Assembly: GCF_002210105.1 (NCBI RefSeq)
Contig: NZ_AQQU01000001.1
Coordinates: forward strand, 966,501 to 1,030,500
Source: Oceanicola sp. 22II-s10i
Lineage (GTDB): Bacteria > Pseudomonadota > Alphaproteobacteria > Rhodobacterales > Rhodobacteraceae
Direction of reading: 5' to 3'
DNA: 64,000 nt
Shown here: one piece after another, positions 43,471 through 52,971 of the stretch
Position numbering within the stretch: the first letter of the stretch is position 1
How the letters are laid out: each line of letters begins with the position of its first letter
The notes under the pieces: generated by a model
Databases searched by the model: none
Seen by the model: the letters and a program-made list of their open reading frames with translations, nothing else
What the model was told of the DNA's origin: nothing
Translations under genes and position numbers: made by a program

Positions 43471-43944
43471 ATGACGGATGACCTGCAACCCCTCGGATTC
43501 ACGAAACACGATCACCAGCGGTGCATCGCCTCGACGCTCGAACAGGCGGAGGCGCTGTGCAGCGCACGCAAGGTGCAGCTGACGCCGGTGCGACGGCGGA
43601 CGCTGGAGATCCTCCTGGAGCATCACGCTGCGCTCGGCGCCTACGAGGTGCTGGAGCGGCTGGCGAAGGATGGATTCGGGTCGAAGCCGCCCGTCGCTTA
43701 TCGCGCCCTGGGGTTCCTGGTGGACAACGGGCTGGCGCACCGGGTGGAGCGGCTGAACGCCTATGTCGCCTGCGTCCATCCGGGCGACAGCCACGATCCG
43801 GCCTTCCTGATCTGCCGGGGCTGCGGGCAGGTGGCGGAGGCCGAGGCGCGCTCGCCCCTTGGCGGGACCGCCGGGTTTGCCGTGGAAAGCACGGTGGTGG
43901 AGGCCGAGGGGCTGTGCCCGGCCTGTCAGGAGACGGGCGCATGA
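43471..43944 (+). CDS. zur: zinc uptake regulator (Fur family)
   Basis: A 157-residue Fur-family repressor. It has the winged-helix LEHHAALGAYEVLERLAKDG region, KPPVAYRALGFLVDNGLAHRVERL (about 70-93), the YVACVHPGDSHDPAFLICRGCG metal-site region (about 95-116), and a second CxxC at the C-terminus (LCPACQ), so four cysteines for a structural zinc. The genetic setting between znuA and znuCB makes Zur the natural identity rather than Fur or Mur. The stop overlaps the znuC start (ATGA). Confidence 0.93.
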   Translation: MTDDLQPLGFTKHDHQRCIASTLEQAEALCSARKVQLTPVRRRTLEILLEHHAALGAYEVLERLAKDGFGSKPPVAYRALGFLVDNGLAHRVERLNAYVACVHPGDSHDPAFLICRGCGQVAEAEARSPLGGTAGFAVESTVVEAEGLCPACQETGA

Positions 43945-44717
43945 GGCTGATCACCGGGACGGGCCTGCGCGCGGCCTATGACGGGCGCGTGGTGCTGGAG
44001 GGCGTGGATTTTCGCCTCGACGCGGGCGAGATCGTGACGATCGTCGGCCCGAACGGGTCGGGCAAGTCGACGCTGCTGCGGCTGCTCTCCGGCGCGTTGA
44101 AGCCCGGCGCGGGGCGGATCGAGCGGGCGCCGGGGCTGCGCATCGGCTACGTGCCGCAGAAGCTGCATGTGGATCCGACGATGCCGCTGACGGTGCGGCG
44201 GTTCCTGGACCTGCCGCGGCGGGTCGGGTCCGCCAAGGCGGACGCGGCGCTGGTGCGCGTCGGGCTGGGCTCCGAGATCGCGGGGCGTCAGGTGACGGAA
44301 CTGTCGGGCGGGCAGCTGCAGCGGGCGCTTCTGGCGCAGGCGCTGCTGCGCGAGCCGCAGGTGCTGATGCTGGACGAGGCCACGCAGGGGTTGGACCAGC
44401 CGGGCTCTGCGGCGTTCTACCGGCTGATCGAGGAGATCCGGGCCGAGGTCGGCTGTGCGGTGCTGATGGTCAGCCACGAGCTGCACGTCGTGATGAGCGC
44501 GTCGGACCGGGTGATCTGCCTGAACGGGCACGTCTGCTGCGAGGGCGCGCCGGAGCATGTGTCGAGCGCGCCGGAATACCGGGCGCTGTTCGGGACGGGG
44601 ACCGGGGGGGCGCTGGCGCTCTACCGGCATGACCACGATCACGGCCATGACGGGCATCACCACCATCATCACCCTCACGGGCATGCGCATCACCACCACC
44701 ACGAGGGGGCGGAGTGA
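43941..44717 (+). CDS. znuC: zinc ABC transporter ATPase with His-rich tail
   Basis: ATP-binding subunit of the zinc importer, 258 residues. Walker A is GPNGSGKSTLL (about 38-48), the signature is LSGGQLQRALLAQALL (about 117-132), Walker B MLDEATQGLD, and the switch histidine in VSHELH. The last 30 residues include 17 histidines (HDHDHGHDGHHHHHHPHG and on), longer than the short His-cluster at the end of E. coli ZnuC, and may sense or buffer zinc. ATG at 43941 overlaps the zur stop, so regulator and ATPase are translationally coupled. Confidence 0.95.
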   Translation: MRLITGTGLRAAYDGRVVLEGVDFRLDAGEIVTIVGPNGSGKSTLLRLLSGALKPGAGRIERAPGLRIGYVPQKLHVDPTMPLTVRRFLDLPRRVGSAKADAALVRVGLGSEIAGRQVTELSGGQLQRALLAQALLREPQVLMLDEATQGLDQPGSAAFYRLIEEIRAEVGCAVLMVSHELHVVMSASDRVICLNGHVCCEGAPEHVSSAPEYRALFGTGTGGALALYRHDHDHGHDGHHHHHHPHGHAHHHHHEGAE

Positions 44718-45505
44718 TGCTGGACGATTTCCTTGTCCGCGCGGCGCTGGCCGGGGTCGGCGTGGGGCTTGTGGCCTCGGTGCTGGGGTGCTTCGTCGTG
44801 TGGCGGCGGATGGCTTATTTCGGGGATGCGACGGCGCATGCGGCGATCCTCGGGGTCGCGCTGTCGCTGGGGTTTGCGTTGCCGGTGACGGCGGGGGTGC
44901 TGGCGGTGGCCGTGATCATGGGGCTGGCCGTCGCGGTGCTGTCGTCGGGGCGGCAGGGGGCGGACGCGGTGCTGGGGGTGCTGTCGCATTCCGCGCTGGC
45001 CTTCGGCCTGATGGCGGTGGCGCTGCTGCCGAATGTCAGGGTGGACCTGCAGGCCTACCTGTTCGGCGACATCCTGAGTGTCAGCCGGGGCGATCTTGGC
45101 GTGATCTGGGGTGGCGGTGCCTTGGTTGCCGCGCTGCTGGCGTGTCGGTGGCAGCGGCTGCTGACCGCGACGGTGAACGGCGATCTGGCCGCGGCGGCGG
45201 GGATTTCGCCCGAGCGCGAGAAGATGGTGTTGACGGTGGCGCTGGCCGTGGTCGTCGCGGTGTCGATCAAGGTGGTCGGCGCGCTGCTGATCACGGCGAT
45301 GCTGATCATCCCTGCAGCGGCGGCGCGGCCATTGGCGCGGACACCCGAGGTGATGGCGGGGATGGCGGCGGTGATCGCGGTGGCGGCGGCGCTTGGGGGG
45401 CTGCAGCTGGCGCTGTGGCTCGACACGCCGGCGGGGCCGTCCATCGTGGCGAGCGCGGCCGCCGTCTATGCGGCGACCGCTGTGTTCGGGCTCAGGCGCG
45501 CTTAG
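44717..45505 (+). CDS. znuB: zinc ABC transporter permease
   Basis: Membrane subunit of the zinc importer, 262 residues with about seven to nine spans. Family text includes AALAGVGVGLVASVLGCFVVWRRMAYFGDATAHAAILG (about 10-48), the LSHSALAFGLMAVALLP block and AVSIKVVGALLITAMLIIPAAAARPLA (about 178-205). The ATG at 44717 overlaps the znuC stop, and a GTG at 44714 is an alternative. It meets the convergent aminotransferase gene with a 4-base overlap of the two 3' ends. Confidence 0.94.
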   Translation: MLDDFLVRAALAGVGVGLVASVLGCFVVWRRMAYFGDATAHAAILGVALSLGFALPVTAGVLAVAVIMGLAVAVLSSGRQGADAVLGVLSHSALAFGLMAVALLPNVRVDLQAYLFGDILSVSRGDLGVIWGGGALVAALLACRWQRLLTATVNGDLAAAAGISPEREKMVLTVALAVVVAVSIKVVGALLITAMLIIPAAAARPLARTPEVMAGMAAVIAVAAALGGLQLALWLDTPAGPSIVASAAAVYAATAVFGLRRA

Positions 45506-46884
45506 GCGATACCCAGCTCGGACGCGGTCTTGTCCAGACCGATCTTCACCTTGTCCGCGACCTCGTCCACCTGTTCCTTGGTGATGATCATCGGCGGGCA
45601 GAAGGCCAGCGTGTCGCCGATGGCGCGGGTCACGACGCCTTCGGCGAAGATGTTGGCGGCGGCTTTCATGCCCAGCATCCCCGGCTTTTCCATCGCCGTC
45701 TTGGCCTCTTTGTCCAGAACCAGTTCAAGACCGGCGATCAGGCCGGTGCCGCGCTTTTCCCCGACCAGCGGGTGCGAGGCGAGCTCCTCCAGCCGCTTCT
45801 GCATGTGCGCACCGACGGTGCGGGCGTTGCCCAGCAGGTCGCGTTCCGCGATGATCTTGAGGTTCTCGACCGCCACGGCTGCCGCGACGGGGTGCCCGCC
45901 GCCGGTAAAGCCCATGCCGAACCCGCCGAGGCGCTGCGTCTCGTCCGCGATCGGCTGGTAGACCCGGTCATTCATCACGATGGCCGAGATCGGCAGGTAG
46001 GAGGACGACAGCTGCTTGGACAGCGTCATGATGTCCGGCTTCATGTTGAAGGTTTCGGAACCGAACATGTTGCCGGTCCGGCCAAAGCCGTTGATGACCT
46101 CGTCCGCGATCAGCAGGATGTCATACTTGTTCAGCACCTCCTGGATGCCTTCCCAGTAGCCCGGCGGGGGAACGATCACGCCGCCCGCGCCGATCAGCGG
46201 TTCGCCGATGAAGGCGGCGATGGTGTCCGGACCCTCGGCCAGGATCAGCTCCTCCAGTTCGCGGACGCGGCGGGCGGCAAACTCCGCCTCGGTCTCGCCC
46301 GGCTGGCCCTCGCGCCAGAAATGGGGCGATCCGGTGTGCAGGAAGCCCGGCAGCGGCAGGTCGAACGAGGTGTGGTTCGGAGCAAGCCCGGTCATCGAGC
46401 CAGACGCGACGGTGATCCCGTGATAGCCCTTGACCCGGCCGATGATCTTTTTCTTTTCCGGCTTGCCGAGCGCGTTGGACCGATACCAGACCATCTTGAC
46501 GATGGTGTCGTTCGCCTCGGAGCCGGAGTTGGTGAAGAACACCTTGGACATCGGCACCGGCATCATGTCGATCAGCATCTCGGCCAGTTCGACGGCGGGG
46601 GTGTGCGACCGCATCGCGAAGGTGTGGTAGTAGGGCAGTTCGGCCATCTGTTTCGCCGCCGCCTCGACAAGGCGGGGTTCGGAAAAGCCGATGCCGACGG
46701 ACCACAGGCCGGCCATCGCCTCGATGTATTTCTTGCCGCTGACGTCCCAGACATGGACGCCATCGCCGCGCTGCATCACCACGGGACCCTGTTCTTCGAG
46801 CATCCGGGCGTTGGTGTAGGGATGCATGTGGACGCGGGCATCCCGCGCCTCGATGGAGTTTGGCAGTTGGTTCATCTTGTTCAT
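45502..46884 (-). CDS. class III omega-aminotransferase
   Basis: A 460-residue PLP-dependent aminotransferase of the aspartate aminotransferase family, class III. Landmarks are GLWSVGIGFSEPRLVEAAAKQM (about 60-80), FTNSGSEANDTIVKMVWYRSNALG (about 108-131), KGYHGITVASGSMTG, ADEVINGFGRTGNMFG (about 253-268) and the catalytic lysine in TLSKQLSSSYLPISAIVM (about 285-290). Such enzymes use amines such as putrescine, beta-alanine or taurine with pyruvate; the substrate cannot be set here. ATG at 46884 behind GAAAGGG is chosen over the upstream 46935. It is distinct from the aminotransferase at 39324. Confidence 0.88.
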   Translation of the reverse strand: MNKMNQLPNSIEARDARVHMHPYTNARMLEEQGPVVMQRGDGVHVWDVSGKKYIEAMAGLWSVGIGFSEPRLVEAAAKQMAELPYYHTFAMRSHTPAVELAEMLIDMMPVPMSKVFFTNSGSEANDTIVKMVWYRSNALGKPEKKKIIGRVKGYHGITVASGSMTGLAPNHTSFDLPLPGFLHTGSPHFWREGQPGETEAEFAARRVRELEELILAEGPDTIAAFIGEPLIGAGGVIVPPPGYWEGIQEVLNKYDILLIADEVINGFGRTGNMFGSETFNMKPDIMTLSKQLSSSYLPISAIVMNDRVYQPIADETQRLGGFGMGFTGGGHPVAAAVAVENLKIIAERDLLGNARTVGAHMQKRLEELASHPLVGEKRGTGLIAGLELVLDKEAKTAMEKPGMLGMKAAANIFAEGVVTRAIGDTLAFCPPMIITKEQVDEVADKVKIGLDKTASELGIA

Positions 46885-46975
46885 GGTGGGCCCTTTCCAT
46901 GGATCGGATATATCTGTCGCCGCAGAGTGGCGCACCGCGCGACACGAGAGTCAACCGGGCGCGATCAAGAAAGGC

Positions 46976-48877
46976 TCAGGCGGCCTGTTCTCCGCGCAGG
47001 TATGCGGCCAGCGCCTCGGCTCCGAACGGCTTGCGCAGCACCGGCGCGCGGGTGACGGCGGCGGCGTGCAGCGGGTGGTCGGGCCGCAGCGACGTCATAA
47101 GGTAACAGGGTGGCGCACCGGCGGGCAAGCGGTCCAGCAGGTCGATGCCGGTGCCCGTGCCTTCGAGCGAGATGTCGGACAGGATCAGGGTGATGCCGGG
47201 CACCTGCGCGATCAGGTCCAGCGCCTCGTCCGCCGTCGTCGCCTCGATCACCGCATGGCCGAGGTCGCGCAGCATGTCCCGGACCGAGCGGCGCAGGTCG
47301 GCGCTGTCCTCGACCAGCAGGACGAGGCCGGGATCCACGGGTCGCGGCGCGCCACGCCACGGCAGGCGCAGGCTGATCCGCGCGCCGCCGCCGGGTGCGT
47401 TGCCGACGCGGACCTGACCGCCCGCCAGCGAGGTGGCGTTGTAGACCATGGCAAGCCCGAGGCCCGAGCCCTCGCCGCCCTTGGTGGTGAAGAACGGCGT
47501 GAAGGCATTGTCGAGCGCCGCCTGGCTGAAGCCGGGTCCGGTGTCGGTCAGCGCGAATTCGACCCATGTGTCCTTGACCGAGGCGACGCGGAGGGTGATC
47601 GCGCCTTCGGTCCCGATCGCATCGCGTGCGTTCAGAACGAGGTTCAGCAGCGAATCCTGCAGCGTGCCGCGGTCCAGCATCAGGGTCGCGCCGCCGGTAT
47701 CGTCCACGATGTCCAGCGTGATGTACGAGGGCAGGGCGGCGGTGGCGATGGTGCTGAAATCGGCAAGGAACGGGCCGAGGCCGGTGGCCGTCGGGCGGTG
47801 TTCCGGGCCGGTGGTCATCTCCGCGATCCGGTTCAGCAGGTCGCCGCCGCGTCGGGCCGCGTTGAGCGTGGCGGATACGAGGTCGCGGGCGCGGTCGGGC
47901 AGGTCCATCCGGCCAAGCTGCGCCTGCATCCCGAGGATGATGGTCAGCAGGTTCGAGAAATCATGCGCCATCCCGCTGGTCATCTGCGCCGCCAGCGCGC
48001 GGCGGCGGGTCTGGGCGAGGGCGACGCGGGTCTGGGTTTCCTCGGTCACGTCGGTGGACAGGACATAGGCCCCGTCATGACGGTCGGGGGTAAAGGCCAC
48101 GCGGATCCGGCGGGACGACGCTTCGTCGGTGAAGGTGAACACCGAGGACCGGCCCTTCAGCGCGGCCTCGAGATAGGGCTGGATCGCGCGGTAGGCCTGC
48201 GTGCCGAGGACATCGGCGATGTGCAGGCCGATGATGTTCGACGGACGGCCCGGCATGATCGAGTTCAGCCGGCGGTTGGAGAAGGTGTAGCGCCGGTCGG
48301 GGCCAAGGTGGGCGATATGCGCCGGCATCATCTCGGTCGTGGTGCGGGTGCGGGCCTCCATCGCGGTCAGTTCGCGCTTGGCCTCGGCCAAGGCTGCGTT
48401 GGTGGCCGAGAGCTTGCGGTTGGCGGCGGACAGCTCCTCGGCGCGGGTCAGGAGCTGAGCGTTCAGTTCCTCGGACCGGGCGCGCAGCAGGGCCTCCTGC
48501 GCCTTGATCTCGGTGATGTCCGTATAGACGGTGACCCATCCGCCCTCGGGCAGGGGCGAGCCCTCGACGCTGATGGTGCGCCCGTTGGCGCGTTCGCGTT
48601 CGAGGTAGTGCGGCTGAAAGGTCATCGCCTGATCCACGCGCTCGCGCACCGCGGCCTCGGTATCGGGCAGGTGGCCGTATTCGCCGCGTTCCACCAGAAA
48701 GCGGATCGTGTCCTCGAAGGTCGCGCCGGGTTCGTTCAGGTGATGCGGCAGGTCGAACATCTCGACGAAGCGGCGGTTGCACAGCACCAGCCGCAGGTCA
48801 TTGTCGTAGATCGTCAGGGCCTGCTGAATCAGGTTCAGCCCCGCCATCGTCATGTTCTGCGTCGCTCCGGTCGGCAC
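46976..48877 (-). CDS. hybrid sensor histidine kinase with PAS domains and receiver
   Basis: A 633-residue cytoplasmic signalling protein in the NahK/ErcS style. Order: PAS-type domain (about 10-130, LTIYDNDLRLVLCNRRFVEMF), a coiled coil (about 135-185), a second PAS (about 190-290), a histidine kinase with H305 in GMAHDFSNLLTIILG, ATP-binding boxes (NLVLNARDAIG about 415, DTGPGFS, FFTTKGGEGSGLGLAMV) and a C-terminal receiver with D568 in LILSDISLEG. There are no membrane spans, so it senses an internal cue. The first ATG codon (48877) is accepted. No response-regulator partner is next to it. Confidence 0.9.
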   Translation of the reverse strand: MPTGATQNMTMAGLNLIQQALTIYDNDLRLVLCNRRFVEMFDLPHHLNEPGATFEDTIRFLVERGEYGHLPDTEAAVRERVDQAMTFQPHYLERERANGRTISVEGSPLPEGGWVTVYTDITEIKAQEALLRARSEELNAQLLTRAEELSAANRKLSATNAALAEAKRELTAMEARTRTTTEMMPAHIAHLGPDRRYTFSNRRLNSIMPGRPSNIIGLHIADVLGTQAYRAIQPYLEAALKGRSSVFTFTDEASSRRIRVAFTPDRHDGAYVLSTDVTEETQTRVALAQTRRRALAAQMTSGMAHDFSNLLTIILGMQAQLGRMDLPDRARDLVSATLNAARRGGDLLNRIAEMTTGPEHRPTATGLGPFLADFSTIATAALPSYITLDIVDDTGGATLMLDRGTLQDSLLNLVLNARDAIGTEGAITLRVASVKDTWVEFALTDTGPGFSQAALDNAFTPFFTTKGGEGSGLGLAMVYNATSLAGGQVRVGNAPGGGARISLRLPWRGAPRPVDPGLVLLVEDSADLRRSVRDMLRDLGHAVIEATTADEALDLIAQVPGITLILSDISLEGTGTGIDLLDRLPAGAPPCYLMTSLRPDHPLHAAAVTRAPVLRKPFGAEALAAYLRGEQAA

Positions 48878-49044
48878 GGGACCTCCCCTCCCTGCTTGAT
48901 GACATGGCTAGCACCGGGCGGGCCGCAGGCAAAGCGTCCCGACTTGTTACAATTCGTTAGAATTAGGAAATGATGGGGAAAGACTTCCCCGCGACACATA
49001 GGGACAGCCCGGAGACGGGCCGCAGAGAATCGCCATCAAGGCGC

Positions 49045-49064
49045 GTCCCGGGGGGAGCCGGGAC
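49045..49064 (+). promoter_or_regulatory. hairpin before the acyl-CoA ligase start
   Basis: GTCCCGG (49045-49051) pairs with CCGGGAC (49058-49064) around a 6-base loop, ending a few bases before the AAGGGGAGGAG ribosome site of the gene at 49082. This may be an RNA structure affecting translation initiation. Confidence 0.3.
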
Positions 49065-49081
49065 AAGGGGAGGAGATACCG

Positions 49082-51058
49082 TTGGCAGCACCGTCTCAGG
49101 ACGCGGGCGCGATTGCGTCCATTCCGGCCCTTCTGGACCGCAATGCAAAGCGGTTCGGCAACAAACCCGCCTATCGCGAAAAGGAATTCGGGATCTGGCA
49201 GACGTGGTCCTGGGCCGAGGCCAAGGAAGAGATCGAGGCGCTGGCTCTCGGGCTGATCAACCTCGGGGTGCAGCCGGGCGATTTCATCGCGATCATCGGG
49301 TCGAACCGTCCGCATCTCTACTGGGTGTTCCCGGCGGCACAGATGGTGGGCGCGATCCCGGTGCCGATCTACCAGGACAGCGCCGCCGAAGAGATGGCCT
49401 ATGTGCTGGACCACTGCGGCGCGCGCTTTGTCGTGGCCGAGGATCAGGAGCAGGTCGACAAGGTGATCGAGGTGCAGGACCAGCTGCACCAGTTCGAGCA
49501 CATGATCTACCTCGACCCGCGCGGGCTGCGGAAATACGACCACGCCAAGCTGCATGAATATGCACACGTGCAGGCCATGGGCCGCGCGGCCATCGACGAG
49601 CTGACGCCCGAGCTGACGGCGCGCAAGTCCAAGCTGGCCTATGACGACGTCTGCGTGATGCTCTACACCTCGGGCACGACCGGCAAGCCCAAAGGCGTGG
49701 TCCTGTCGAACCGCAACATCATCGAAACCTCGAAGAATTCCAGCGAGTTCGACAGCCTCGGGCCCGGCGACGAGGTGCTGGCCTACCTGCCGATGGCATG
49801 GGTGGGCGATTTCATCTTCTCGATCGGTCAGGCGATGTGGACCGGGTTCTGCGTGAACTGTCCCGAAAGCCCGGAAACGATGGTCACGGACCTGCGCGAG
49901 ATCGGGCCGACCTATTACTTCGCCCCGCCGCGCGTGTTCGAGGGTCAGCTGACCAACGTCATGATCCGGATGGAGGACGCTTCGAAGTTCAAGAAGCGGC
50001 TGTTCGACAAGTACATGGCCCATGCCCGCAAGGTCGGGGGCAAGATCCTCGACGGCGAGAGCGTCAGCGCGGGCGACCGGTTCAAGTACTGGCTGGGGAA
50101 CCTGTTCGTCTACGGCCCGCTCAAGAACTCGCTGGGCCTGAGCCGGGTGCGCGTGGGCTACACCGCGGGCGAGGCGATCGGGCCGGAGATCTTCCACTTC
50201 TACCGCTCGCTCGGGATCAACCTGAAGCAGCTCTATGGCCAGACCGAAGCGTCGGTCTTCATCACGCAGCAGCCCGACGGACAGGTGCGGTCGGACACCG
50301 TGGGCGTCGCGTCGCCGGGGGTGGAGCTGAAGATCGGGGACAATGGCGAGGTCTATTACCGCAGCCCCGGCGTGTTCGAGTATTACTACAAGAACGAGGA
50401 AAGCACGAAGTCGACCAAGGACGCCGAGGGCTGGGTCGCAACGGGCGACGCGGGTTTCATCGAGCCGGACAGCGGACACCTGCGGATCATCGACCGGGCC
50501 AAGGATGTGGGCAAGATGGCCAACGGCGCCCTGTTCGCGCCGAAGTACGTCGAGAACAAGCTGAAGTTCTTCCCCAACATCCTCGAAGCCGTGGTCTTCG
50601 GGAATGGCCGGGAGGAATGCACGGCCTTCCTGAACATCGACCTGAACGCGGTCGGCAACTGGGCCGAGCGTCACAACCTCGCCTATTCGTCCTATACCGA
50701 ACTCGCCGGGCACCCGAAGGTGCTGGAGATGATGAAGGGCCACGTCGAGGAGGTGAACGCCAGCGTCGCCGAGGACGAGATGCTGTCGGGCTGCCAGGTC
50801 CACCGCTTCGTCGTGCTGCACAAGCAACTGGACCCGGACGACGGCGAGATCACACGGACCGGCAAGGTGCGGCGGCGGACGGTGGACGAGAAGTTCGCCG
50901 ACATCATCACCGCGCTCTATGACGGCTCGGAGGAGATCGCGACCCGGACCGAGGTGACCTACGAGGACGGGCGCAAGGGCTACATCAGCGCGACGCTGAA
51001 GATCGTGAAGGCCAAGACGGTGCCGGCATCGGCCCCCAAGGCGGTCGCGGCGGAATGA
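49082..51058 (+). CDS. long-chain acyl-CoA synthetase type AMP-ligase
   Basis: A 658-residue adenylate-forming ligase of the long-chain (FadD/FAA) branch, activating a carboxylic acid with ATP and CoA. Motifs: YTSGTTGKPKGVVLSNRN (about 195-212), the LGINLKQLYGQTEASVFI core (about 376-393), GWVATGDAGFIEPDSGHLRIIDRAKD (about 450-475) and the C-terminal lysine in RTGKVRRRTVDEKF. The start is a TTG with a strong GGGGAGGAG ribosome site, preceded by a hairpin. It lies directly before the liv-type importer genes, whose last gene neighbour is another ligase, so the imported substrate is probably activated here. Confidence 0.88.
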   Translation: MAAPSQDAGAIASIPALLDRNAKRFGNKPAYREKEFGIWQTWSWAEAKEEIEALALGLINLGVQPGDFIAIIGSNRPHLYWVFPAAQMVGAIPVPIYQDSAAEEMAYVLDHCGARFVVAEDQEQVDKVIEVQDQLHQFEHMIYLDPRGLRKYDHAKLHEYAHVQAMGRAAIDELTPELTARKSKLAYDDVCVMLYTSGTTGKPKGVVLSNRNIIETSKNSSEFDSLGPGDEVLAYLPMAWVGDFIFSIGQAMWTGFCVNCPESPETMVTDLREIGPTYYFAPPRVFEGQLTNVMIRMEDASKFKKRLFDKYMAHARKVGGKILDGESVSAGDRFKYWLGNLFVYGPLKNSLGLSRVRVGYTAGEAIGPEIFHFYRSLGINLKQLYGQTEASVFITQQPDGQVRSDTVGVASPGVELKIGDNGEVYYRSPGVFEYYYKNEESTKSTKDAEGWVATGDAGFIEPDSGHLRIIDRAKDVGKMANGALFAPKYVENKLKFFPNILEAVVFGNGREECTAFLNIDLNAVGNWAERHNLAYSSYTELAGHPKVLEMMKGHVEEVNASVAEDEMLSGCQVHRFVVLHKQLDPDDGEITRTGKVRRRTVDEKFADIITALYDGSEEIATRTEVTYEDGRKGYISATLKIVKAKTVPASAPKAVAAE

Positions 51059-51146
51059 CGGAACGGCGCGCGCGTGCCGCGACGCCCCGCCCGCCATCCC
51101 GTGCGGGCGTCAGGGGCAGAGCGGCAGGCCGCGGGGAGGGAAGGAC

Positions 51147-51971
51147 ATGATGGACGCACAACCGGCAGAGGGCTTTGTCACAGCGGACGGTCGCAAGATC
51201 GGCGGCGTGGTGATGGAGATGAAGAACATCACCCTGCGCTTTGGCGGCGTGGTGGCGATCAAGGACATCTCGTTCGACATCCGCGAGGGCGAGATCCGCG
51301 CGATCATCGGCCCGAACGGCGCCGGCAAGTCGTCGATGCTGAACGTGATCTCGGGCTTCTACGTCCCGCAGGAGGGCGAGGTCATCTACAAGGGCCAGAA
51401 GCGCCCGCCGATGAAGCCCTACGAGGTGGCACGGCAGGGGATCGCCCGGACCTTCCAGAACATCGCCCTGTTCGAGGGGATGACGGTGCTGGACAACGTG
51501 ATGACCGGCCGCCTGAACTACATGAACACCGGGCTGCTGAGCCAGGCCATGTGGTGGGGCAAGTCGCAGCGCGAGGAAATCGAGAACCGCGAAGTGGCGG
51601 AGAAGATCATCGACTTCCTCGAGATCCAGAACATCCGCAAGACGCCGGTCGCGCGCCTGCCCTACGGTCTGAAGAAGCGGGTCGAACTGGCCCGCGCGCT
51701 GGCCGCGCAGCCGTCGATCCTGCTGCTGGACGAGCCGATGGCGGGCATGAACGTCGAGGAGAAGGAGGACATGAGCCGCTTCATCCTCGACGTGAACGAC
51801 GAATTCGGCACCACCATCGCGCTGATCGAGCACGACATGGGCGTCGTCATGGACCTGAGCGACCGGGTGGTCGTGATGGACTACGGCAGGAAGATCGGGG
51901 ACGGCACGCCGGACGAGGTGCGCAACAACCAGGAAGTGATCGACGCCTATCTTGGCGTGGCGCACGACTGA
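51147..51971 (+). CDS. livG: branched-chain-type ABC transporter ATPase LivG
   Basis: A 274-residue ATPase of the HAAT (LivG) class. It has GPNGAGKSSMLNVISGFYVPQEG (Walker A, about 45), the LivG-specific GIARTFQNIALFEGMTVLDNVMTG (about 96-118), the signature in LPYGLKKRVELARALAAQP (LSGG degenerate to PYGL), Walker B LLLDEPMAGMN and IEHDMGVVMDLSDRVVVMD. The usual LSGGQ is altered, as seen in some LivG proteins. GGGAGGGAAGG precedes the tandem ATG. It follows the ligase gene by 88 bases and overlaps nothing; livH begins 10 bases after its stop. Confidence 0.92.
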   Translation: MMDAQPAEGFVTADGRKIGGVVMEMKNITLRFGGVVAIKDISFDIREGEIRAIIGPNGAGKSSMLNVISGFYVPQEGEVIYKGQKRPPMKPYEVARQGIARTFQNIALFEGMTVLDNVMTGRLNYMNTGLLSQAMWWGKSQREEIENREVAEKIIDFLEIQNIRKTPVARLPYGLKKRVELARALAAQPSILLLDEPMAGMNVEEKEDMSRFILDVNDEFGTTIALIEHDMGVVMDLSDRVVVMDYGRKIGDGTPDEVRNNQEVIDAYLGVAHD

Positions 51972-51981
51972 GGGGAGAGAC

Positions 51982-52968
51982 ATGCCTGAACAACTACTCT
52001 TCGCGATGGAAGTCATCCTCAACGGCCTGATGGCCGGGGTGCTCTACGCGCTTGTCGCGCTCGGCTTCGTGCTGATCTTCAAGGCCTCCGGGGTCTTCAA
52101 CTACGCGCAGGGCGTGCTGGCGCTGTTCGCGGCGCTGACGCTGGTCGGGATCATGGAGGGGCAGGTGCCCTTCAGCCATCTGATCAACGCGATCTTCGGC
52201 ACGGACCTCCATCACTTCGGATGGGAGATCCCGGCTATCGCGGCGATCCTGCTGACGATGGTGGTCATGGTGGCGCTGGCCTACCTGGTGAACCACTACA
52301 TCATGCGGCACCTCGTGAACCAGGATCCGATCATCCTGTTCATGGCGACCATCGGTCTGGCCTATTTCCTCGAAGGGTTCGGGGACCTGATGTGGGGGTC
52401 CGACATCAAGAACCTCGACGTCGGTCTGCCTCAGGGTCTGAACGGGTTCATCGACGAAACGACATTCAATGCCTTCGGCTACGGCTTCTTCATCGACAAC
52501 CTCGACATCGTTGCGTCGGTTGTGGCCGCGCTGCTGGTGGTCGCGCTGGTGATCTTTGCGCAATACACCAAGCAGGGCCGCGCGATGCGCGCCGTGGCGG
52601 ACGATCACCAGGCCGCGCTGTCGGTCGGGATCTCGCTGAACTTCATCTGGGTCATGGTGTGGTCAGTCGCGGGCTTCGTCGCGCTGGTCGCGGGTATCAT
52701 GTGGGGGTCGAAGTCGGGCGTCCAGTTCTCGCTGTCTCTGATCGCGCTCAAGGCGCTGCCGGTGCTGATGCTGGGCGGATTCACCTCGATCCCCGGCGCC
52801 ATCGTCGGCGGGCTGATCGTGGGCGTGGGCGAGAAGCTGTTCGAATTCGCCATCGGCCCGATGGTCGGCGGCGCGACCGAGAACTGGTTCGCCTACGTGC
52901 TGGCGCTGGTGGTGCTGGTGTTCCGCCCGCAGGGGCTGTTCGGCGACAAGATCATCGAGAGGGTGTAG
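51982..52968 (+). CDS. livH: branched-chain-type ABC transporter permease LivH
   Basis: A 328-residue membrane permease with about eight spans. Family features are ILNGLMAGVLYALVALGFVLIFKASGVFNYAQGVLALFAAL (about 9-48), the AMRAVADDHQAALSVGISLNFIW coupling segment (about 200-222), and LKALPVLMLGGFTSIPGAIVGGLIVGV toward the C-terminus. ATG at 51982 behind GGGGAGAG is chosen over the in-frame codon at 51952, which would overlap livG. It is a partner of livG, livM and the binding protein. Confidence 0.93.
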   Translation: MPEQLLFAMEVILNGLMAGVLYALVALGFVLIFKASGVFNYAQGVLALFAALTLVGIMEGQVPFSHLINAIFGTDLHHFGWEIPAIAAILLTMVVMVALAYLVNHYIMRHLVNQDPIILFMATIGLAYFLEGFGDLMWGSDIKNLDVGLPQGLNGFIDETTFNAFGYGFFIDNLDIVASVVAALLVVALVIFAQYTKQGRAMRAVADDHQAALSVGISLNFIWVMVWSVAGFVALVAGIMWGSKSGVQFSLSLIALKALPVLMLGGFTSIPGAIVGGLIVGVGEKLFEFAIGPMVGGATENWFAYVLALVVLVFRPQGLFGDKIIERV

Positions 52969-52971
52969 CCG

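Noticed and set aside
42231..43481. Long plus-strand frame running over the znuA region
   Set aside because: It is antisense to znuA, a strongly supported gene, and has valine/arginine-rich shadow composition.
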